64,000 nt of DNA from Flavobacterium aquiphilum (GCF_027111335.1 NZ_CP114288.1:2356001-2420000), one strand, 5' to 3'. Positions 36,205 through 46,467 are shown, counted from the first letter of the stretch. Notes: a model not told the origin generated them from the sequence alone. Program-made: numbers and translations.

Positions 36205-37257
36205 TTATTCAGAAACGGTAATTTCGAACATTTTACTCCAGTTTTTACCAGTTACAAAAATAGTTTTGGTTTTAGGATTGTAAGCAATTCCATTTAAAAC
36301 ATCATCTTGGGTTATATCTTTCATAAATTTGCGAAGACCAGACATATTTAATATTCCTTCAACAGCTCCTGTGGTTGGGTTTACAACAGCAATCGCATCT
36401 TTAGTCCAAACGTTAGTATAGATTTTTCCATTGATCCATTCCAATTCATTAATGGCTTTTATTTTAGAATCTCCTGAATATACATTGATGTAGTCTATCA
36501 TTTTTTGTGTTTCAGGATCCATTTTCCAAATTTTTTCTGTTTTATCAGTTTGGTAAATGTATTTTCCATCGTTTGTCATTCCCCAACCTTCAATATCCTT
36601 GTCATAGGTGAATTTTTTCTCTAGTTTCATGGTTTTGGCATCATATATAAAACCTGTTTTTTCCTGCCAGGTCAATTGAAACAATTTGCCGTTTATAAAA
36701 GTGATTCCTTCTCCAAAATACATTGAGTCTAAATTAATCTGTTTAAAGATTTTCCCTGTTTTGTAATCGTATTTTCTAAAATAGGACTTTCCTTTTAGTC
36801 CAGTGCTTTCGCATAAAGTATCATTATGAAACTCAAATCCTTCTGTGAAAGACGCAGTATCATGAGGAAAAGTGTTTATGATTTTGTAGTTTAATAATTT
36901 TGGGGTCACATTCGAAACGATTTCTATTCTAGCGGTCGCTTCAGAGTTGTCACCACCAAAATAAACCAAAGCTTTTAGGTATTGGTAACCCAATTTTAGA
37001 TTATTCAACTTGAAGTCTAATTTTGCATTTCCTTTTTTGGTACCCACTTTTTTGTCGTTTACATAATAGATTATGCTGTCGATTTCTTTAGAATTTGGGT
37101 TTAAAATACCTAATGAAAGTGCGTCTCCAGCTACATAATGTTGTTTGTAATTGGAATTATCGAAGGTAAATATAGAATTTTCACCTTTTTTTGTGTTTCC
37201 ACAATTCGTTAAAGAGATTCCTAATAAAATGAAAAATAGGAAGTTATAGTTTTTCAT
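36205..37257 (-). CDS. Glutaminyl-peptide cyclotransferase, lipoprotein
   Basis: A protein of 350 residues with lipobox GISLTNC giving a lipid-anchored CGNTKK start. Residues ~25-120 form an N-terminal beta domain, and ~120-350 the glutamine cyclotransferase propeller with FPHDTASFTEGFEFHND, ESTGLKGKSYFRKYD, FYDxEG-like KDIEGWGMTNDGKYIYQTD, INELEWINGKIYTNVW and the closing DVLNGIAYNPKTKTIFVTGK. It cyclises N-terminal glutamine of exported proteins to pyroglutamate, which in Bacteroidota often follows signal peptide cleavage before Gln, as seen in several proteins here (for example ...NAQ, ...YAQ ends). Confidence 0.9.
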   Translation of the reverse strand: MKNYNFLFFILLGISLTNCGNTKKGENSIFTFDNSNYKQHYVAGDALSLGILNPNSKEIDSIIYYVNDKKVGTKKGNAKLDFKLNNLKLGYQYLKALVYFGGDNSEATARIEIVSNVTPKLLNYKIINTFPHDTASFTEGFEFHNDTLCESTGLKGKSYFRKYDYKTGKIFKQINLDSMYFGEGITFINGKLFQLTWQEKTGFIYDAKTMKLEKKFTYDKDIEGWGMTNDGKYIYQTDKTEKIWKMDPETQKMIDYINVYSGDSKIKAINELEWINGKIYTNVWTKDAIAVVNPTTGAVEGILNMSGLRKFMKDITQDDVLNGIAYNPKTKTIFVTGKNWSKMFEITVSE

Positions 37258-37312
37258 GTTTTTTGATTTTTAAAAAGCCAATATACAACGATAATTTTAA
37301 GAGGCAAAGGAC

Positions 37313-37342
37313 TTGCGAAAATATAAAAAGGTTGTATATTTG
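37313..37342 (+). promoter_or_regulatory. Complete flavobacterial promoter of the SRP RNA gene
   Basis: TTG at 37313-37315, a 19-bp gap, then TATATTTG at 37335-37342, an exact match to the Bacteroidota sigma consensus TTG-N19-TAnnTTTG. The RNA start is predicted a few bases downstream. Confidence 0.8.
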
Positions 37343-37344
37343 CA

Positions 37345-37445
37345 CCGGCAAGTCCTACACGACCAGCTCCTGCAGACTCCCCCAGGATGGGAACATAGCA
37401 AGGGTACGTGGTTGAGCGGTGCGATGTAGATCGCTTGCCATTTTT
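37345..37445 (+). ncRNA. ffs: Signal recognition particle RNA (4.5S type)
   Basis: The closing helix is GGCAAG (37347-37352) with CTTGCC (37434-37439). Between them lie the conserved SRP domain IV features: GACCAGCTCCTGC, then CCCCCAGGATGGGAACATAG and AGCAAGGGTA, which form the Ffh-binding asymmetric and symmetric loops around a short tetraloop. A T-rich run (37441 onward) ends transcription. The RNA pairs with Ffh to target nascent membrane proteins. Size (~100 nt) and promoter match the bacterial small SRP RNA. Confidence 0.93.
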
Positions 37446-37540
37446 TCTTTTTTTTTAATCTGAATTTATTTCAGATTCTTTTTAAGATTTATTCAAATGT
37501 GGTCTTCCTTCGGGAGGATTTTTTTATTTTTACCCCATAG

Positions 37541-37574
37541 CAATTGCAAAAAGCAAATTTCAAAAGGCAATTGG
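37541..37574. repeat. GGCAAA/CAATTG repeat cluster before the SDR gene
   Basis: GCAAAAAGCAAA and AAAAGGCAA units bounded by CAATTG at both ends, 28 bp before ATG 37602. It belongs to the same family as the efflux-operon repeats. Confidence 0.55.
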
Positions 37575-37601
37575 AAAACTTATAACTCATAATTCAAAAT
37601 A

Positions 37602-38405
37602 ATGGATAAAGTAGTATTAATTACAGGAGCATCGTCAGGAATTGGGAAATCTATTGGGGAATTTTTGCATCATAAAGGATTTGTGGTGTATGGAACGAGC
37701 CGAAATCCGGAGCGTGTTCTAAATTCGGTTTTTCCTTTGATTGCTTTGGATGTAAGAAATACTGATTCCATTCATTCGGCTGTCGCCAAAGTAATTGCAT
37801 CCTCGGGAAAGCTTGATGTTGTGATTAATAATGCAGGAGTTGGTATTACGGGCCCTTTGGAGGAAATTCCAATGGAAGAAATCAAAAACAACTTTGAAAC
37901 CAATTTTTTTGGTCCAATCGAAGTGATGAAATCGGTTTTGCCACAAATGCGTTCACAAAAATCCGGACTAATTATCAATATAACATCAATTGCCGGATAT
38001 ATGGGATTACCTTATCGCAGTGTTTATTCGGCTTCAAAAGGAGCTTTGGAGTTAATAACCGAAGCTTTGCGTATGGAGGTAAAATCATTTGGAATCCAAA
38101 TTACTAACATTGCTCCGGGTGATTTTGCTACTAATATCGCGGCAGGTCGTTTTCATGCTCCGGTAATGAGGGGTTCTGCTTATGAGGTTTCTTATGGGAA
38201 CAATTTGAAAACCATGAATGAGCATGTGGACAGCGGAAGTAATCCAAATGAAATGGCAGAAGCGGTTTATGCTGTAATCCAAAATTCAAACCCTAAAATT
38301 CACTACAAAGTGGGAGCTTTTATGCAAAAGTTTTCTATTGTTTTAAAACGGATTCTTCCTGATAAAGTATATGAAAAAATGCTGATGAATCATTATAAGC
38401 TTTAG
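37602..38405 (+). CDS. Short-chain dehydrogenase/reductase (classical SDR)
   Basis: A protein of 267 residues with the cofactor motif TGASSGIGKSIG near residue 7, the structural NNAG motif in VVINNAGVGITGPL, and the catalytic Ser and Tyr-x-x-x-Lys in ITSIAGYMGLPYRSVYSASK. The Arg after the first beta strand (GTSRNPERV) suggests preference for NADP(H). It oxidises or reduces a hydroxyl/carbonyl group on an unknown substrate. It lies between the SRP RNA gene and the transaldolase gene and appears to be transcribed alone. Confidence 0.9.
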   Translation: MDKVVLITGASSGIGKSIGEFLHHKGFVVYGTSRNPERVLNSVFPLIALDVRNTDSIHSAVAKVIASSGKLDVVINNAGVGITGPLEEIPMEEIKNNFETNFFGPIEVMKSVLPQMRSQKSGLIINITSIAGYMGLPYRSVYSASKGALELITEALRMEVKSFGIQITNIAPGDFATNIAAGRFHAPVMRGSAYEVSYGNNLKTMNEHVDSGSNPNEMAEAVYAVIQNSNPKIHYKVGAFMQKFSIVLKRILPDKVYEKMLMNHYKL

Positions 38406-38436
38406 AAGTTAGAAAATAGAAGTTAGATTTTTTCGA

Positions 38437-38498
38437 AATTGTAATTGAAATTGATTTTTGTAATTGTAACTGCAATTGAAATTGATTTCGTAATTTTG
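38437..38498 (+). promoter_or_regulatory. Promoter region of fsa with AATTGAAATTGATTT repeats
   Basis: Two ~18-bp repeats (38442-38460 and 38473-38490) of TAATTGAAATTGATTT lead into TAATTTTG at 38491-38498, an exact flavobacterial -7 box, 41 bp before the fsa ATG. The repeats may contribute the -33 TTG. Confidence 0.5.
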
Positions 38499-38538
38499 CA
38501 CCTAATTTTTTTAACACACAATTAAATAGAAGTATATT

Positions 38539-39195
38539 ATGAAATTTTTTATTGATACAGCTAATTTAACTCAAATTAAAGAAGCACAGGCATTAGGTGT
38601 TTTGGATGGAGTTACTACAAACCCATCTTTGATGGCTAAAGAAGGAATTACAGGGAAAAACAACATTTTGAAACATTATGTTGATATCTGTAATTTGGTT
38701 GATGGTGATGTAAGTGCTGAAGTAAATGCGGTTGATTACGACGGAATGATTAAAGAAGGTGAAGAATTGGCTGATTTACACGATCAAATCGTAGTTAAAT
38801 TACCAATGACAAAAGAAGGGGTGATGGCTGCTAAATATTTCTCTGATAAAGGAATTAAAACGAATGTTACGTTAGTATTCTCTGCAGGTCAAGCGTTATT
38901 GGCTGCCAAAGCTGGTGCTACTTATGTTTCTCCATTCATTGGTCGTTTGGATGATATTTCAACTGACGGTTTAGCTTTGATTGAAGAAATCAGAGAAATC
39001 TATGATAACTACGGTTATGAAACTCAAATTTTGGCTGCTTCAGTTCGTCACACAATGCACATTGTAAACTGTGCTAAAATTGGTGCCGATGTTATGACAG
39101 GTCCATTATCTGCTATCACCGGATTATTAAAACACCCATTGACAGATATCGGTTTGGCTCAATTTATTGCTGATTTCGAAAAAGGAAATAAGTAA
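38539..39195 (+). CDS. fsa: Fructose-6-phosphate aldolase-type transaldolase
   Basis: A protein of 218 residues, the short FSA/TalC class rather than the long transaldolase B class. Motifs are [44 protein letters not shown] with the Schiff-base lysine, [20 protein letters not shown] and [12 protein letters not shown]. This class either splits fructose-6-phosphate to dihydroxyacetone and glyceraldehyde-3-phosphate or acts as a transaldolase in the pentose phosphate pathway; the latter is more common in bacteria lacking talB. The terminator 45 bp downstream makes it monocistronic. Confidence 0.9.
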   Translation: MKFFIDTANLTQIKEAQALGVLDGVTTNPSLMAKEGITGKNNILKHYVDICNLVDGDVSAEVNAVDYDGMIKEGEELADLHDQIVVKLPMTKEGVMAAKYFSDKGIKTNVTLVFSAGQALLAAKAGATYVSPFIGRLDDISTDGLALIEEIREIYDNYGYETQILAASVRHTMHIVNCAKIGADVMTGPLSAITGLLKHPLTDIGLAQFIADFEKGNK

Positions 39196-39240
39196 TTCAG
39201 ATCGCAGAATTCAGATTTTAGAATTCAGATTGAAACGATA

Positions 39241-39279
39241 AAAAAAAGTCCCATTTCAGTACGAAATGGGGCTTTTTTT
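39241..39279 (+). terminator. Terminator of fsa
   Basis: A 16-bp stem (AAAAAAAGTCCCATTT / AAATGGGGCTTTTTTT, one G-U pair) with a 7-base loop. Confidence 0.9.
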
Positions 39280-39567
39280 TATGATTAAGTTCTATTAGAA
39301 GTCATACCCGACAGGTTTTTAAAACACAAGTGTTCGGAAGACTGCAAAAGCCATCTATTTCGACAACATATTACCCATAAAGTTTGTCATTCCGAGGAAG
39401 GAGGAATCTCCGTTAGAAGCTCGACAAAGATTAGAGATTTTGATTGCGGAATTACTTGCGGAGATTCCTCCTTCCTCGGAATGACAATATTGAGTAAAAA
39501 TCGGCTAAATATTGTCTTACTCGACTCTTCGAACACTTATGTTTTAAAAACTTGTCGAGTCTAAAAT

Positions 39568-39612
39568 AAAAAAATCCCATTTTACTATTTTTTAGCAAAA
39601 TGGGATTTTTTT
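39568..39612 (-). terminator. Terminator of the sugar permease gene
   Basis: A perfect 16-bp stem (AAAAAAATCCCATTTT / AAAATGGGATTTTTTT), 44 bp past the minus-strand stop at 39656. It is also able to stop plus-strand transcription. Confidence 0.88.
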
Positions 39613-39655
39613 TATGATTTAGAAATCTAAATTCAAAAATCTGAAATCTAAAATC

Positions 39656-41095
39656 TTAATGTCCTCCAGCTACTTTTTTGTCAAAATCAATACCGTGAGC
39701 TCTTAAGATTTGGCTTACTTTCCAAGCATAGAATGCTAGATAAGCGAAGCAAATGACACCTACAACATAACTAGATTGTATTCCGATAATTTCGGCAATT
39801 TTCCCTTGGAAAACGCTCACAAAACCACCTCCCATAATCATCATGATAAGGAAGCTACTTCCTTGGCTAGTGTGTTTTCCTAATCCGCTTACAGCCAATG
39901 TAAAGATACAAGGCCAAAGAGTGCTACAGAATAAACCAACACTTGTAAAAGCATAAACACTTACCATTCCTGAAGTTGTAATACCGATAGCTGTTGCAGC
40001 AATACCACAGAAAGAGAAAATTAGTAGCATTCTGGCTGGATTTCCTTTACTCGCCATATCTGCACCAATTAATACTAAAATAACTAATGCATAGATGTAA
40101 AAAGGAGTCAAATCGTGGTTTGCAATAGCGTTTACCGCCAAAAACACCCCAAAAGCCAAATAAGGCGCAACAAAACGTAATATTTTTAACAGGCTCATGT
40201 CTTCAGTAAAAGCTTCGACAGCTCCAGTCCAACGGCCAATCATTAAACTAGCCCAGTATAAAGAGATGTAAGGAGCAACATCTTTGGTCAAGAATCCTAA
40301 TTTTGATTCCATATAAGCAGGTAAATTACTTGCTGTAGATACTTCAACTCCTACATATAAAAAGATAGCAATCATCCCCATAACCAATTGTGGGTACTGT
40401 AAAGCTGATTTTTTTATGGATATTTTGTCATGAGAATCATCTTCTTCAACTAATTCTGGTCTTTCTGGTAATGATGAGAATTTCAATAAAATTCCAACTA
40501 TTAAAAAAGCAAGTCCTAAGATTAGGTAAGGAATTTTAACGCTTTCAATACTTGCGGTAGTATTTTCATTTGCATTAGAACCAAAAATGGCAAAACTTAC
40601 AATTAATGGTCCAATTGTAGTACCGAAATTATTGATACCACCTGCCAATGTCAAACGTTGAGAGCCTGTTTTAATTGGTCCTAAGGCAATCGCCAATGGA
40701 TTGGCTACCGTTTGTTGCAATGAAAACCCTAATCCTACTATAAAAAGACCTGCCAACATTAATGGGAAAGACCCTGTATTGGCAGCGGGATAAAATAAAA
40801 GCGTTCCTAAAGCAGAAATAAATAATCCTACTGATAATCCGTTTTTGTAACCTATTTTGTTTACTAAGTCTTCTTTTATTACAACTGAAATCCCCATGTA
40901 AATAAGCGAACCAACGGTATAAGCGATATAGAAAGCAAAAGCCACTAATTGACTTTCTCCTTGTGTTAAATCGAATGCTTTTTTGAAAACGGGAATTAAA
41001 ATGTCATTACTTGCAGCCACAAATCCCCAAAAGAAGAAAACGCTAGCTAAGGGGATGAACTGTCCCCAGTTGGTTTTTGAATTTTCTGTACTCAT
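39656..41095 (-). CDS. Sugar MFS permease (FucP/GluP family), probable GlcNAc transporter
   Basis: A protein of 479 residues with 12 predicted helices and the FucP/GluP features FFFWGFVAASNDILIPVFKK near the start and GFSLQQTVANPLAIALGP in helix 5. The family moves fucose, glucose, galactose or N-acetylglucosamine with protons. Its position beside a chitin-type regulatory pair, SusCD, NagB and a GH20 hexosaminidase suggests GlcNAc, by analogy with NagP permeases of the same family. It is on the minus strand downstream of the two-component genes but separated by 332 bp, so it may have its own promoter. Confidence 0.86.
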   Translation of the reverse strand: MSTENSKTNWGQFIPLASVFFFWGFVAASNDILIPVFKKAFDLTQGESQLVAFAFYIAYTVGSLIYMGISVVIKEDLVNKIGYKNGLSVGLFISALGTLLFYPAANTGSFPLMLAGLFIVGLGFSLQQTVANPLAIALGPIKTGSQRLTLAGGINNFGTTIGPLIVSFAIFGSNANENTTASIESVKIPYLILGLAFLIVGILLKFSSLPERPELVEEDDSHDKISIKKSALQYPQLVMGMIAIFLYVGVEVSTASNLPAYMESKLGFLTKDVAPYISLYWASLMIGRWTGAVEAFTEDMSLLKILRFVAPYLAFGVFLAVNAIANHDLTPFYIYALVILVLIGADMASKGNPARMLLIFSFCGIAATAIGITTSGMVSVYAFTSVGLFCSTLWPCIFTLAVSGLGKHTSQGSSFLIMMIMGGGFVSVFQGKIAEIIGIQSSYVVGVICFAYLAFYAWKVSQILRAHGIDFDKKVAGGH

Positions 41096-41427
41096 AATTT
41101 TTTAAAATTTAATTTTTTTGGTTATTATTAATTATTTTGATGCTGCAAGACTGTAAATATATTTCTTACCGATTTTAAAAAAAAATTTTCCGTTATAAAG
41201 TTTTTTACTTTTATATAAACGACATTATTTCGTCAACAAATGACTCTTTTATTACCTTTTTATTAAAGAAAAATCGATGTAGGACTGAGCTTTGAGTATA
41301 AAAAATAAGTCGTTTTTAATAGCTTAATAAGTGTAAAAAATACATTAAAAACTTGAAGTGTAGTGATTGTTTTCTATAGTTTAGTCTTTGTAAGTGTTGT
41401 AACAAAGTGTAGTTTTTTAGAGGGATT
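41096..41427. other. Spacer between permease and response regulator genes
   Basis: An AT-rich stretch that must hold the minus-strand promoter of the permease gene. No exact TAnnTTTG box, hairpin or repeat was found. Confidence 0.4.
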
Positions 41428-42129
41428 TTAGTCTAAAATTTTACTTTTAACTTCTTTGTTGTAATTTCGACCTATAGGGATGTTGTGCGTTAAAATTTGT
41501 ATTCTGTTTCCTTCTATGGATTTTACTTTATTTAAGGCGATAGTATAGGATTTATGGATACGCATGAACCTGTCTGCGGGTAACTCTTCGGTTAGGGAAC
41601 TTAACGATTTGTGGGTGATATAAGTTTTCTCGGGAGTGACTACTTTTATGTATTCTTTCATTCCTTCTATAAAAAGAATCTCATCAATATTGATTTTGAC
41701 CATCTTTTTATCCACTTTTATAAAAATGTGTGGTTCAACGCGATGGTTATCAATTTTGATATTGTTTTTTAAATTATGTTCGGCTTCGATTTTGTGGATA
41801 CATTTTATAAATCGAGGCAAGGGGATTGGTTTAACCAAATAATCTAATACCTCCAAATCATAACTTTCGGCAGCAAATTCCCTGAAAGCTGTCGTAATAA
41901 TGATTCGGGTTTTGTTTTCAAGCAAACGAATTAATTCAAATCCGGTCATCATTGGCATGTCGATGTCCAGAAACACAGCATCGACATTATTTGAATTAAT
42001 AAAGTCGAGTCCCTCCAATGAATTATTGAAAGTAGCAATAACCTCAAAGTCCGAAAAATTCTCAAAATAATTGAGTAATACTTTTATGGCTAATGGTTCA
42101 TCATCAATTAATACGCATTTAATCTTCAT
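41428..42129 (-). CDS. LytTR-family response regulator
   Basis: A protein of 233 residues: receiver domain (~1-120) with CVLIDDEPLA, the phosphoacceptor Asp55 in VFLDIDMPMMTGFE and the switch Lys in LVKPI, then a LytTR DNA-binding domain (~140-230) with EILFIEGMKEYIKVVTPEKT and FMRIHKSYTIALNKVKSIEG. It binds short direct repeats upstream of its targets. It overlaps the kinase gene by 11 bp on the minus strand. It is divergent from SusC and probably controls the chitin locus. Confidence 0.92.
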   Translation of the reverse strand: MKIKCVLIDDEPLAIKVLLNYFENFSDFEVIATFNNSLEGLDFINSNNVDAVFLDIDMPMMTGFELIRLLENKTRIIITTAFREFAAESYDLEVLDYLVKPIPLPRFIKCIHKIEAEHNLKNNIKIDNHRVEPHIFIKVDKKMVKINIDEILFIEGMKEYIKVVTPEKTYITHKSLSSLTEELPADRFMRIHKSYTIALNKVKSIEGNRIQILTHNIPIGRNYNKEVKSKILD

Positions 42130-43159
42130 TGTGTAAAGGGATTTGTATTTTGATAATATAAAAATTGAATTTTATCATTTGTTGAATGACGAAATTGTTC
42201 TTAAAAATTAGTTTTAGCCTCTTTTTGGTGTTGGATAAACCAATTCCTTTTTTAGATTTTAAAGGTGGTGAAATTACAAAATTATTTATTATTTCAAATT
42301 CGAGCTTGGAATTTACAACTCTGAAGTTGATTTTTATTTTGAGGTTTTTATTATTTGCCCCTCCGTGTTTAAAAGCATTTTCTATCAGTGAAATGAACAA
42401 TAATGGAGGGATTTTTATATTATCCAGATCTGATTCAATATTAATACTGACTTCCACATTTTGAAACCGGAGCTTTTCAATCTCAATATAACTTTGGATA
42501 TAATCGATTTCTTTTATTAAAGGAACAAATTGGCTATCTTCAATGTCATACAATACATATTCCATCAAATTGGAAAGCTTAATAATTACATTGGGCACTT
42601 TGTTTGATGATTCCAGCGACAAAGCATATAAATTATTCAAAGTGTTAAAGAAGAAATGCGGCTGAATCTGATTTTTTAAATATTTCAACTTGATTTTGTT
42701 TTGATTCTCCAATATCGCTTTGTTACGGTCTCTTTCCCTTAGCCATGTTAACATTAAATAAAAAGAAGATGCAATTGCAAGCACATAAATTTCCCCAATA
42801 GTAACGGCAACAATGTGGTTAAGTTCAAAAGGGGTGTAATCCTTGTTGGCTTCGGGCCAAATATTCTTAGAGATTATGTAATAGTAGAGTCCGGTTTTTA
42901 ACAAATAAAAGACAGCAAGGCTGGCTAAAAGTGAAAACGCGTATTTGATGTATTTGGATTTTAATACAAACATTGGGATCAATACCAATATATTGAAATA
43001 CACAATAGGGATGTGGAGTGCATATTCCAATAAGTTTGATTTGAATGAGTACTTATAATCGTTAAAATAAGCTCCCCAACGCAAAAAGTTAAGAAAAAAC
43101 CAGATTACCCAAAACCATACGTGGTTTATGAGTTTGATTTCGAAGTTTACTTTTTTCAT
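42119..43159 (-). CDS. LytS/YehU-type sensor histidine kinase
   Basis: A protein of 346 residues with four predicted transmembrane helices (~13-30, 48-67, 72-95, 115-140) and no large periplasmic domain. A His_kinase domain follows with LKYLKNQIQPHFFFNTLNNL (phosphoacceptor His168), then an ATPase domain with PPLLFISLIENAFKHG (N box) and KGIGLSNTKKRL (G box). It is the partner of the overlapping LytTR regulator. With so little outside the membrane, it probably senses a ligand within the membrane or via another protein, perhaps SusC/SusD or the permease. Confidence 0.9.
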   Translation of the reverse strand: MKKVNFEIKLINHVWFWVIWFFLNFLRWGAYFNDYKYSFKSNLLEYALHIPIVYFNILVLIPMFVLKSKYIKYAFSLLASLAVFYLLKTGLYYYIISKNIWPEANKDYTPFELNHIVAVTIGEIYVLAIASSFYLMLTWLRERDRNKAILENQNKIKLKYLKNQIQPHFFFNTLNNLYALSLESSNKVPNVIIKLSNLMEYVLYDIEDSQFVPLIKEIDYIQSYIEIEKLRFQNVEVSINIESDLDNIKIPPLLFISLIENAFKHGGANNKNLKIKINFRVVNSKLEFEIINNFVISPPLKSKKGIGLSNTKKRLKLIFKNNFVIQQMIKFNFYIIKIQIPLHNED

Positions 43160-43434
43160 AATACTATTTCAGGCATTTGAATATAAAATCAAACCAATGC
43201 CGTTTTGGTTATGCAACAATAATCATTTTGTTATTAAAAAAAGCATTTTAATAAAAAAAATGTTGTGATATATGAAGAATAGCTTAAAAAATATTATAGA
43301 AAACGTTTTCGAAAAACACATTATTGATTAAAAGATGTCGTTGGTTTAAAAAACAATGCTGTTGGTTTAATTTTTTTTTTTAGGAAATACCATCCCTCTA
43401 ATTTTATCCCATAACTAACAAAAAATTATTTAAA
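43160..43434. promoter_or_regulatory. Divergent control region of the chitin locus, with GAAAACGTTTTC palindrome
   Basis: The space between the kinase (minus) and SusC (plus) genes. It holds a perfect 12-bp palindrome GAAAACGTTTTC at 43299-43310, the shape of a LacI/GalR-type operator, and long A/T tracts. No exact -7 box was found. Both transcription units probably start here. Confidence 0.5.
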
Positions 43435-46400
43435 ATGAAAAAAATTCTATTAATCGTTATGGTTGTTTTTACTGCGCAACTAACCCTTGCGCAGGTAAAG
43501 ACAATCAAGGGTTTGGTTACTGATTCAAAAGGTATGCCTTTGCCTGCAGCAAATGTTGTGGTAAAAGGGGAGTCGAATGGGACGTCGACAAATTTTGATG
43601 GTGGTTTTAGTATCGAAGCTAAAACTGGGGCAACTTTGGTGATTTCTTATTTAGGGTATGAAACAAAAAGTGTTGTCGTGGGAGAATCGGCTACTATTAA
43701 TGTACAGCTGACAGAATCGGGTTCTACAGCTTTGTCTGAGGTTGTTGTAACTTCATTGGGTATTAAAAAATCTAAAAAGTCTCTGACTTATTCGGCTCAA
43801 GAGTTAAAATCGGAAGAGCTTGTTAGAGCAAAAGATCCTAACTTAATGAACACAGTTGCCGGAAAAATTGCCGGAGTTGCTGTTACTAAAAGTGCCGGTG
43901 GTTCTGGAGGATCAACAAAAGTTACAATTCGAGGAAATTCATCTACTACAAACAACAATCCTTTATATGTTGTTGACGGGGTGCCAATGTTGAACATTTC
44001 ATCGATTCAGCCAAACGATTCATTCGGTTCTACACAAGGAGGAAACCGTGATGGAGGAGATGTTGTTGGTTTGTTAAATCCTGATGATTATGAAGGAATG
44101 ACAGTTCTTAAAGGAGCATCTGCAACAGCTTTGTATGGTAGTCAAGGAGCCAGAGGGGTAGTTTTGTTGACTTCCAAAAAAGCTAAAGAAGGAGTTTCTT
44201 CTTTCAGAGTGTCTTCAAATACAACTGTTGAGACAGCTGCCTATTTGCCAAAATTCCAAACGTCTTATATTGCTAAACCAGGAGCAGATGAGTCATGGGG
44301 AGCGGCTCAGGCAACTCACGATCATACAAGAGATTTCTTTGAAACAGGAGTAACACAAATTTCTTCTTTCGGTTTTTCTACAGGTTCAACAAATTCGGCT
44401 ACAAATGTGTCGTATGCTAACACTTCTGCAAATGGAGTGTTGCCAACAAACAGTTTGAGCAAAAACAACTTCAATGTTAGACAAATGGGGAAATTTTTTG
44501 GTGATAAATTGACAGTTAATGCCAATGTAAGCTATACTTCTCAATATGTAACAAACAGACCCACCAGTGGATTGTATTTTAACCCACTTACAGGTCTTTA
44601 TTTAATGCCAAGAGGAAACGATTTTGAATATTATAAAAATAATTTCGAAAAATTTGATCCTGCCAGAAACATGATGGTTCAAAACTGGATGACAGACAGA
44701 GATATTGAGCAAAATCCATATTGGGGATTGAAACGTAATGAATCTAAAGATGGTAATCAATTCTTTAACGGATCAGCTGGATTGAATTACAAAGTAAATA
44801 ACTGGTTGTCTATTGGTTCTAGGTATAATTATGATAGAGTGACTTCAGAATTTAATAAAGAAATTTACGCAACTACTCAAGGAACTTTGTCTCATCCAAA
44901 TGGTAGATACATCAATATTACAGATGTAAGCTCTCAAAATTATGCCGATTTAATCGCTACAATTAATACAAATATCAATCCTGATATTACGTTTTTTGCA
45001 AACGTAGGTACTAGTTTCACAAAAACATCAATTAATGATGAGACTGTTTTAGACTCAGATCCATCAGGATTGGGAATTGCAAACTGGTTCACACTTCACA
45101 ATTTTAATTCTAATACTGGTAATTATCAAAATTACGGTTATAGAAGAGAGCAACAATCTGTTTTTGCAGCGACAACTTTTGGTTACAAAAACATGCTTTA
45201 TTTAGATATTACCGGACGTAATGACTGGTCTTCTACATTGGCAAACACAGGTAATCTGTCGTTTTTCTATCCTTCTGCCGGACTTACTGCTCTTTTGAGT
45301 GAAATGATCACAATGCCGGAATCAATTTCGTTTGGTAAAGTTCGTGCTTCTTTTGCTCAGGTTGGTAATGATGTTCCTGCATTTTATACTTCACCAACTT
45401 CAAATTATACGGCTGCAAATCCACAAAATATCAACCCAACAGTTGGTCCAAGACCAGGTACAAATTTGAAACCGGAAAGTCAGGATTCTTATGAGTTGGG
45501 TACTGAATGGAGATTTGTGAACAACAAATTCGGAATTGAATTGACTTACTACAATAATAAAACAAAAGATGAATTACTTACTATTCCTGCTCCAGCGACA
45601 AATGCTGAGGGATACCAAAATTACGCATACAATGGCGGGGTAATCAAAAATAGTGGTATTGAAGTATTGTTGAATGCAAAAATTATCGATAATGATAAGT
45701 TCAAATGGGATGCAACTGTGAACTATTCGAAAAATAACAATGAGGTTTCTGGATTACCAGAAGAGTTGGGAGGAACAGTTATTTTGACACAGCCTGGCGT
45801 AAACAGTTATAGATATTCATTGATCAATGGTCGTCCGTTTGGAGTTATTGAAGGAATTAATTTTAAGAAAGATGCACAAGGCAGAATTTTATTGAATGCT
45901 GACGGATCGTTCCAAAAAACAGATTTTGAAGAAGTGGGTAATGCAAATCCAGATTTTATGTTAGGTTTTTCTAACTCTTTCAAATACCATAACTTCTTCT
46001 TGAATTTTACAATTGATGGTCGTTTTGGCGGGGATGTAATGAGTTTGACCGAGGCTGTAAATGATCAGTTTGGTGTTTCTAAAGCAACTGGTGATGCCAG
46101 AGCTGCTGGTGGGGTAGTTGTTAATGCGGTTTATCCTGATGGAACAGCTTATGCCGGAAAATATCCTGCAGAGAGTTACTATAGCCAAGTTGGTGGTAGA
46201 GCAGGTATTTCTGGAGAATATGTTTATAATGCTACAAATGTAAGTATGAGAGAATTAGCTTTTGGATATACATTTGATCTTAAAAATGTTAAGTTTCTTA
46301 AATCGGCTAACTTATCATTAGTAGGTAGAAATTTATTTTTCTTCTACAAAGATGCGCCATTTGATCCAAATATTTCTTTGAGTACAGGAAATGGTTTACA

Positions 46401-46467
46401 GGGGATTGATGTTTATGCAGCACCATCTACTAGAAGTATCGGTCTTAATTTAAATGTAACTTTCTAA
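43435..46467 (+). CDS. SusC/RagA TonB-linked outer membrane transporter (chitin locus)
   Basis: A protein of 1010 residues with a signal peptide ending AQLTLAQ. A carboxypeptidase-regulatory-like domain follows ([20 protein letters not shown] to ~residue 95), then a TonB box region [18 protein letters not shown], a plug with VTIRGNSS and [14 protein letters not shown] and [20 protein letters not shown], and the beta-barrel up to ...[11 protein letters not shown]. It imports oligosaccharides, here probably chito-oligosaccharides, through the outer membrane with the SusD lipoprotein encoded next. It is the first gene of the plus-strand operon. Confidence 0.93.
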   Translation: MKKILLIVMVVFTAQLTLAQVKTIKGLVTDSKGMPLPAANVVVKGESNGTSTNFDGGFSIEAKTGATLVISYLGYETKSVVVGESATINVQLTESGSTALSEVVVTSLGIKKSKKSLTYSAQELKSEELVRAKDPNLMNTVAGKIAGVAVTKSAGGSGGSTKVTIRGNSSTTNNNPLYVVDGVPMLNISSIQPNDSFGSTQGGNRDGGDVVGLLNPDDYEGMTVLKGASATALYGSQGARGVVLLTSKKAKEGVSSFRVSSNTTVETAAYLPKFQTSYIAKPGADESWGAAQATHDHTRDFFETGVTQISSFGFSTGSTNSATNVSYANTSANGVLPTNSLSKNNFNVRQMGKFFGDKLTVNANVSYTSQYVTNRPTSGLYFNPLTGLYLMPRGNDFEYYKNNFEKFDPARNMMVQNWMTDRDIEQNPYWGLKRNESKDGNQFFNGSAGLNYKVNNWLSIGSRYNYDRVTSEFNKEIYATTQGTLSHPNGRYINITDVSSQNYADLIATINTNINPDITFFANVGTSFTKTSINDETVLDSDPSGLGIANWFTLHNFNSNTGNYQNYGYRREQQSVFAATTFGYKNMLYLDITGRNDWSSTLANTGNLSFFYPSAGLTALLSEMITMPESISFGKVRASFAQVGNDVPAFYTSPTSNYTAANPQNINPTVGPRPGTNLKPESQDSYELGTEWRFVNNKFGIELTYYNNKTKDELLTIPAPATNAEGYQNYAYNGGVIKNSGIEVLLNAKIIDNDKFKWDATVNYSKNNNEVSGLPEELGGTVILTQPGVNSYRYSLINGRPFGVIEGINFKKDAQGRILLNADGSFQKTDFEEVGNANPDFMLGFSNSFKYHNFFLNFTIDGRFGGDVMSLTEAVNDQFGVSKATGDARAAGGVVVNAVYPDGTAYAGKYPAESYYSQVGGRAGISGEYVYNATNVSMRELAFGYTFDLKNVKFLKSANLSLVGRNLFFFYKDAPFDPNISLSTGNGLQGIDVYAAPSTRSIGLNLNVTF

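Larger units (their letters stand above)
39196..39655. repeat. Composite inverted-repeat element between fsa and the sugar permease gene
   Basis: Nested arms surround a non-coding core. Outer: AATTCAGATTTTAGAATTC-like repeats at 39199-39233 and their inverted relatives at 39620-39655. Middle: imperfect 34-35-bp arms at 39306-39340 and 39527-39560 around TTTTTAAAACACAAGTGTTC. Inner: perfect 27-bp arms at 39386-39412 and 39459-39485 beginning GTCATTCCGAGGAAGGAGG. Two terminators (39241-39279 and 39568-39612) lie between the layers. It may be a MITE-like relic. Confidence 0.75.

Noticed and set aside
37345..37445. Considered tRNA or tmRNA for the structured element
   Set aside because: There is no acceptor-CCA, T-loop or tag frame, while the SRP domain IV loops and closing helix match clearly.
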